Shown here piece by piece: positions 60,342-64,000 of a DNA stretch of 64,000 nucleotides (positions are counted from its first letter, which is position 1; every line of letters starts with the position of its first letter). This DNA comes from Bacteroidales bacterium (GTDB taxonomy: Bacteria; Bacteroidota; Bacteroidia; Bacteroidales; UBA932). The stretch spans positions 1-64,000 of the forward strand of contig JAGDBO010000001.1 in NCBI GenBank assembly GCA_017959005.1, read 5' to 3'. Under the pieces are notes generated by a model that saw nothing but the letters and a program-made list of their open reading frames with translations, was not told the DNA's origin and made no database searches. The translations under genes and the position numbers were made by a program.

Positions 60342-61112
60342 CTATCTGATTCTTCCTAAGATACGTCCTTCATTCTCTTTGCCCAGCCAGTAATCTGAAT
60401 CCCACCGAGGTTCCTTGATTGGCTCGTTATTGCTTATCTGAAATGAGAGATAAGTTATTGGAAGACCCATCTTCAAAAAGTATTGTTCGTAAAAAGTCTG
60501 AACGGTTGTAAGTTCTTTTGGAAATGGTTGAGCTGTACTCTCCGCCTCCTTATAAACATCAGTACTGCAGCAGATTATTTTGAGATTATTCTGCTCCGCT
60601 AAAGCCTTTGTATACTCGTGCAGATAACGACTGTCCGTCTTAAGATGAATCACTCCGCCCGGCTTTAGGAACTTACGGTAGCGCTCCAAAAACATAGAGC
60701 CGGAGAGTCTTTTGCGTGGAGAACGCAGCTGCGGATCTGCAAAGGTTATCCAAATCTCACTCACCTCATCCTTTCCGTAAATCCACTCAATGAAATCTAT
60801 GTTTGTGCGCAGAAATCTCACATTCTTTATTCCGCTCTCTTCCACCTCTTTAGCCCCTTTCCAAAGACGGGCACCCTTAATGTCCATACCAATGAAGTTC
60901 CTGTTGGGAAAGAGTTTGGCCAGAGAGAGAGTATACTCACCCTTTCCGCAACCGAGTTCCAGGGTGATAGGATTTGTATTCTTAAACTCCTCACTCTGCC
61001 ACTTCCCTTTAAGACGGAAATCTTTGCGGAAAAGCTCCTCCATTTTTGGTTGAAGAAGGCAGGCAAAGGTCTCGTTCTGACGGAATTTCTCTAATTTATT
61101 TACTGTGCTCAT
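60342..61112 (-). CDS. trmB: tRNA (guanine-N7)-methyltransferase
   Basis: 256 residues. SAM motif ITLELGCGKGEYTLSLAKLFPNRNFIGMDIKGARLW; the catalytic/tRNA block is ITFADPQLRSPRKRLSG, in place of the FPDPWHKKRH of enterobacteria, a known variation in this phylum. It methylates G46 of tRNAs. Five nt after gldH and 1 nt before the amidohydrolase gene. Confidence 0.94.
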   Translation of the reverse strand: MSTVNKLEKFRQNETFACLLQPKMEELFRKDFRLKGKWQSEEFKNTNPITLELGCGKGEYTLSLAKLFPNRNFIGMDIKGARLWKGAKEVEESGIKNVRFLRTNIDFIEWIYGKDEVSEIWITFADPQLRSPRKRLSGSMFLERYRKFLKPGGVIHLKTDSRYLHEYTKALAEQNNLKIICCSTDVYKEAESTAQPFPKELTTVQTFYEQYFLKMGLPITYLSFQISNNEPIKEPRWDSDYWLGKENEGRILGRIR

Positions 61113-61117
61113 CTCTT

Positions 61118-61603
61118 TTAAGGTGTTGCCTTACAGCTTATTCCTACGCCCCTCAGTCTCTCGTATTTTAAAAAGTCTCCTCTTGGACGGGTAAGTTCTA
61201 TCTTCCAAATTCCCTCCTCATTAGGATTGACGGATGTAAGATAGGGCCACTGGAACTGAATAATTTTTCCCTCTCTTTTACTCTTAATCTCCTGCGAGTT
61301 GAAGGGAAGAGAGAGAGTATCCCGCTTCTCTGCTCCGCTCGGAGAAATCATCTTGATAAAAAGAGAAAAGGAACCCTCTTTCATCATCTGCATCTTCTCA
61401 AACTCTCTGAAGGAGGCGGAGATGTAGATGTTCTTTCCCTCATCACTTTTTCTTAAGTCCAACTCCAAGTTCAGGGTATCTTCCGGCTGCCAGCCGTCAC
61501 CCTGCAGACTCTTGAAACAGAAGTGCTTAAGAGGCTCGCGGCAACCTGCCGCAAGAAAGATAAAAAGGAAAGATAATATCAGAGCGTTGCGCCTGGAGAT
61601 CAT
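61118..61603 (-). CDS. gldH: Gliding-motility-type lipoprotein GldH
   Basis: 161 residues. Lipobox LAAGC, Cys21. The pattern WQPEDTLNLELDLRKSDEGKNIYISASFREFE and IIQFQWPYLTSVNPNEEGIWKIEL is that of GldH. GldH is required for gliding in Flavobacterium but is kept in non-gliding Bacteroidales, where its role is not known. The neighbourhood holB-ricT-gldH is conserved. Overlaps ricT by 4 nt. Confidence 0.9.
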   Translation of the reverse strand: MISRRNALILSFLFIFLAAGCREPLKHFCFKSLQGDGWQPEDTLNLELDLRKSDEGKNIYISASFREFEKMQMMKEGSFSLFIKMISPSGAEKRDTLSLPFNSQEIKSKREGKIIQFQWPYLTSVNPNEEGIWKIELTRPRGDFLKYERLRGVGISCKATP

Positions 61604-62739
61604 TTTGATCTTTTTTGCTTAAAGCGTTGACGGTTGTTATTCTTCTTACGTTTAACCTCGTCAAATCTGGTGATGCTGTCCTCTCCGGCCGCACTCTTAA
61701 AATCAATAACCTTCTCCTTAGGCTCCTTTGCAATGGAGGAGGCCTTCTTTCCCTCACGGTTCAGAGAGAGAATTTCATTCACCTTATCTACCTTGAGAGG
61801 ATAAGCGTCATCTCCCTCCTTATCCAGATATGAGAACCACATAACACCCCTTAAGACATCCGTTTTCACAACATTAACGTCTCCGTCTTCCAGGTGGAGC
61901 GGCTCGTTAATCTGAGGCAGTTTCTCTTTTGCATCTATGTAAACGGGAGCCTCATAGTTTATGCAGCATTTGAGTTTTCCGCACTGTCCGGCAAGTTTCT
62001 GAGGGTTCAAAGAGAGATCCTGGCATCTTGCCGCCGCTGTAGTAATAGACTGGAAATCATTTATATACCTTGAGCAGCATAGAGCCTGACCGCAGACTCC
62101 TATTCCGCCAATAAGACCCGCCTCCTGGCGCGCGCCAATCTGACGCATCTCCACGCGAATATGAAACTCCTCTGCAAAATCTTTAATCAACTGGCGGAAA
62201 TCCACTCTGCCGTCTGCAATGTAATAGAAGATTGCCTTGGTTCCATCTCCCTGGAACTCAACGTCTCCAATCTTCATCTCAAGACCCAGGTTTGCCGCCA
62301 GAACACGGCTGCGGATCATTGTCTGATGCTCTCTTGCAATTGCCTCCTGCCATTTTTGAATATCCGCCGGACGCGCCTTGCGGTAAATCCTCTTGAACTC
62401 GTAAGACTTATGCTCAATGTTGTTTCTCTTAAGCTGGTGGGCAATAACAGCACCTGCAAGTGTAATTATACCAACGTCATAACCGTTCTGAGCCTCAGTA
62501 ACCACAATATCTCCCTCTCTTAAAACCAGTTGAGAATCATTGATATATATACCTTTGTGAGTGTTTTTGAAACGCACCTCAAAGAGGTTCTCCATCTCCT
62601 CGTTCGGTATTCCCTGGAGCCAGTCAAAGACAGCTCTCTTGCAGCAACCCATATTGTATCTCGGACAAGTGGAACCGTCCGCTTTTGTAGTTACTTCACA
62701 ACCACGGTGACAATCATATGTCAGTTTTTCTGCATCCAT
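61600..62739 (-). CDS. ricT: PSP1/RicT (YaaT)-family protein
   Basis: 379 residues from ATG 62739, which overlaps the holB stop by 1 nt; the frame extends to 62769 inside holB and is rejected. PSP1 C-terminal domain: RFKNTHKGIYIN, VGIITLAGAVIAHQLKR, IYRKARPADIQKW. Cysteine clusters CGQALCCSRY and CGKLKCCINYE likely bind an Fe-S cluster, as in the Bacillus RicAFT complex. A basic tail (KRKKNNNRQRFKQKRSK) may bind RNA. The Bacillus counterpart acts in mRNA processing; the job in Bacteroidota is not established. Confidence 0.92.
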   Translation of the reverse strand: MDAEKLTYDCHRGCEVTTKADGSTCPRYNMGCCKRAVFDWLQGIPNEEMENLFEVRFKNTHKGIYINDSQLVLREGDIVVTEAQNGYDVGIITLAGAVIAHQLKRNNIEHKSYEFKRIYRKARPADIQKWQEAIAREHQTMIRSRVLAANLGLEMKIGDVEFQGDGTKAIFYYIADGRVDFRQLIKDFAEEFHIRVEMRQIGARQEAGLIGGIGVCGQALCCSRYINDFQSITTAAARCQDLSLNPQKLAGQCGKLKCCINYEAPVYIDAKEKLPQINEPLHLEDGDVNVVKTDVLRGVMWFSYLDKEGDDAYPLKVDKVNEILSLNREGKKASSIAKEPKEKVIDFKSAAGEDSITRFDEVKRKKNNNRQRFKQKRSK

Positions 62740-63938
62740 TATATTATATTTATGTAGAGCGCATTGCACAAGTCACAGAAGATAAATTTTGCATTCACGT
62801 TTCTCTCTATGCACTCTATTGAATTGTTAAAAATATCATATCCTTTCTGGAAGAAATCCTCCTTCAGTCTCTCAGACAAAGTTCTCATCTGCTCAATATG
62901 AGTTGGAGAAGAGTAGGAGATATTCTCCTGTCCCATCTTTATCATATACATTGTACGCAGACTCTTTAAGGCGTTGCGGCAGAAGAGTTTCTGCTCCTCC
63001 TTGCCTTTCTTTGCAATCTCCTGTCCCAGAGCTAGTAAGCCGGTCAGATCTCTCTCATCTACCAAGCGGAAGAGTGAAATGAAATCTTCAAAATCCTCCC
63101 TCTCCTGCTGGCTCTCTTCTATCATCTCCATAGCCCTTCCAAAGCTTCCCTGAGCACATACCGCCCACTTAAGCGCCTCCTCAGAACTCATCTTATATTT
63201 TTTCTGGATGGCCTCCTTAAGATCTTCCTTCTCAATAGGAGGAACCTCTATGAGCCTGCAGCGGGAGCGGATGGTCTTTATAATCTTCTCTGGATCAGTG
63301 GTGATAAGGAAGAAGAAGGTATCCTCCGTAGGTTCCTCAATGCTCTTTAAAAGTTTATTGGCCGCCTCCAGATTCATCCTCTCCGGGTAGAGAATCAGCA
63401 CCACTTTACTTCCCCCTTCGTATGCTGTAAAGTTCAGTCTGTCTATAAGCCAGGAGGCCTCATTTACTCCTATAAGTCCCATCTTATTCTCCAGACCCAT
63501 CTCTCTATATAGGTCTTGCTCAGAGAAATAGGGGTTTTCATCCACAATCTTGCGGAAGATTTCATAGTACATATCCATTGGAGCCTTCTTTCCCTTATCC
63601 ACCAAAGGAGTGGTATTTATCGGGAAGAGAAAGTGGAAATCCGGATGGGCCAGGTTTCTGATTTTTATGCAGGAGGAGCAAACTTGGCAGGCATCTTCTG
63701 TTGGGAGAGACTGCGGCTCGTCTCCAAAGAGTCCCTTTACAACCCAGGTATCATCTCCGCTGGCAAGGGCGCGCCTTGTCTTGCAGAAGATAAACTGCGT
63801 AAGTGCAAGAACCAGAGGCAGTGCCCCACATCCGCTCTGCTCTGAAAAGAGAAGTGCGTGCGGCATTTTGACCCCCTGAACCATCTTCTTGAGGGATTCC
63901 TTAAGCTCTTTATGACCTGCTACTTCTGAAAAAATCAT
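62739..63938 (-). CDS. holB: DNA polymerase III delta' subunit
   Basis: 399 residues. AAA+ clamp-loader subunit: HALLFSEQSGCGALPLVLALTQFI (a P-loop degenerated as expected for delta'), zinc-type CQVCSSCIKI, NAANKLLKSIEEPTEDTFFFLIT and IRSRCRLIEVPP (sensor region with the SRC motif). It is part of the clamp loader that places the sliding clamp. First gene of the operon running to the amidohydrolase; a promoter box precedes it by 7 nt. Confidence 0.94.
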   Translation of the reverse strand: MIFSEVAGHKELKESLKKMVQGVKMPHALLFSEQSGCGALPLVLALTQFIFCKTRRALASGDDTWVVKGLFGDEPQSLPTEDACQVCSSCIKIRNLAHPDFHFLFPINTTPLVDKGKKAPMDMYYEIFRKIVDENPYFSEQDLYREMGLENKMGLIGVNEASWLIDRLNFTAYEGGSKVVLILYPERMNLEAANKLLKSIEEPTEDTFFFLITTDPEKIIKTIRSRCRLIEVPPIEKEDLKEAIQKKYKMSSEEALKWAVCAQGSFGRAMEMIEESQQEREDFEDFISLFRLVDERDLTGLLALGQEIAKKGKEEQKLFCRNALKSLRTMYMIKMGQENISYSSPTHIEQMRTLSERLKEDFFQKGYDIFNNSIECIERNVNAKFIFCDLCNALYINII

Positions 63939-63945
63939 AACCGTA

Positions 63946-63953
63946 CAAAATTA
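63946..63953 (-). promoter_or_regulatory. Promoter -7 box of the holB operon
   Basis: Minus strand TAATTTTG, 7 nt before the holB ATG. The rest of the window to 64000 shows no gene. Confidence 0.5.
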
Positions 63954-64000
63954 CGAAAAATCAGAGAGCTTTAATAACCATTTCACAATTGGCGCAATCG

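Overview
The window looks like a chromosomal segment of a Bacteroidales bacterium (phylum Bacteroidota). The signs are promoters of the TAnnTTTG type (several with an upstream TTTG/TTG element 19-21 nt away), a fused FeoA-FeoB, GldH next to RicT and HolB, Porin_O/P and PorT-like barrels, DUF4465, DUF5686 and GHL10 proteins, and many lipoproteins with a Bacteroidota-like signal. The genus cannot be fixed from the sequence. There is no prophage, CRISPR array or intact insertion sequence; the only mobile-element trace is a small decayed transposase fragment near the left end.

Layout. 1-3.3 kb: a truncated lipoprotein gene at the edge, an IS3-type relic, a secreted alpha/beta hydrolase, tRNA-Leu(GAG), a DUF4190-like membrane protein, an omega-amidase-type nitrilase. 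2.7-9.3 kb (minus): an operon of two GHL10 glycosidase-like proteins, a large MscS channel and a LOG-family enzyme. 9.3-13.8 kb: rhomboid protease, tRNA-Glu(CTC), feoAB, and a B12 riboswitch controlling one DUF4465 lipoprotein. 13.8-27.9 kb (minus): eleven genes in one direction, whose core (serine hydrolase, acyltransferase, ketosynthase, ACP, MMPL exporter, FAD oxidoreductase, LolA, DUF5686 barrel) resembles a stripped-down aryl-polyene/flexirubin-type lipid cluster. 28-32 kb: outer-membrane barrel, WG-repeat protein, tRNA-Gly(GCC), a third GHL10 paralogue. 32-44.8 kb: mostly housekeeping and metabolism (pheS, arcA, manC, yraN, biotin carrier and carboxyltransferase, gcvP, a hemerythrin/HTH pair, smpB, miaA, SGNH hydrolase).

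44.8-52.8 kb holds the most unusual feature: eight tightly packed plus-strand genes. They encode a DUF47/PhoU-like protein, a PiT phosphate-transporter-derived membrane domain fused through a coiled coil to a LuxR-type DNA-binding domain, a phosphate-selective-type porin, a lamin-tail lipoprotein, a divergent CYTH-like protein, a canonical CYTH phosphohydrolase, an SLC13 anion transporter and MgtC. The promoter region carries 10-11-bp-phased CTCTACA-like repeats, reminiscent of Pho-box spacing. I infer a self-regulated phosphate or oligophosphate acquisition locus in which a transporter fold has become a membrane-tethered transcription factor.

52.8-64 kb is core metabolism: pgk, a SAM methyltransferase, lgt, kbl, trxA, a barrel protein, a polyprenyl diphosphate synthase, and the operon holB-ricT-gldH-trmB-M20D amidohydrolase. 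Gene packing is tight, many neighbours overlap by 1-4 nt, and several promoters lie so close to start codons that the mRNAs would be nearly leaderless.
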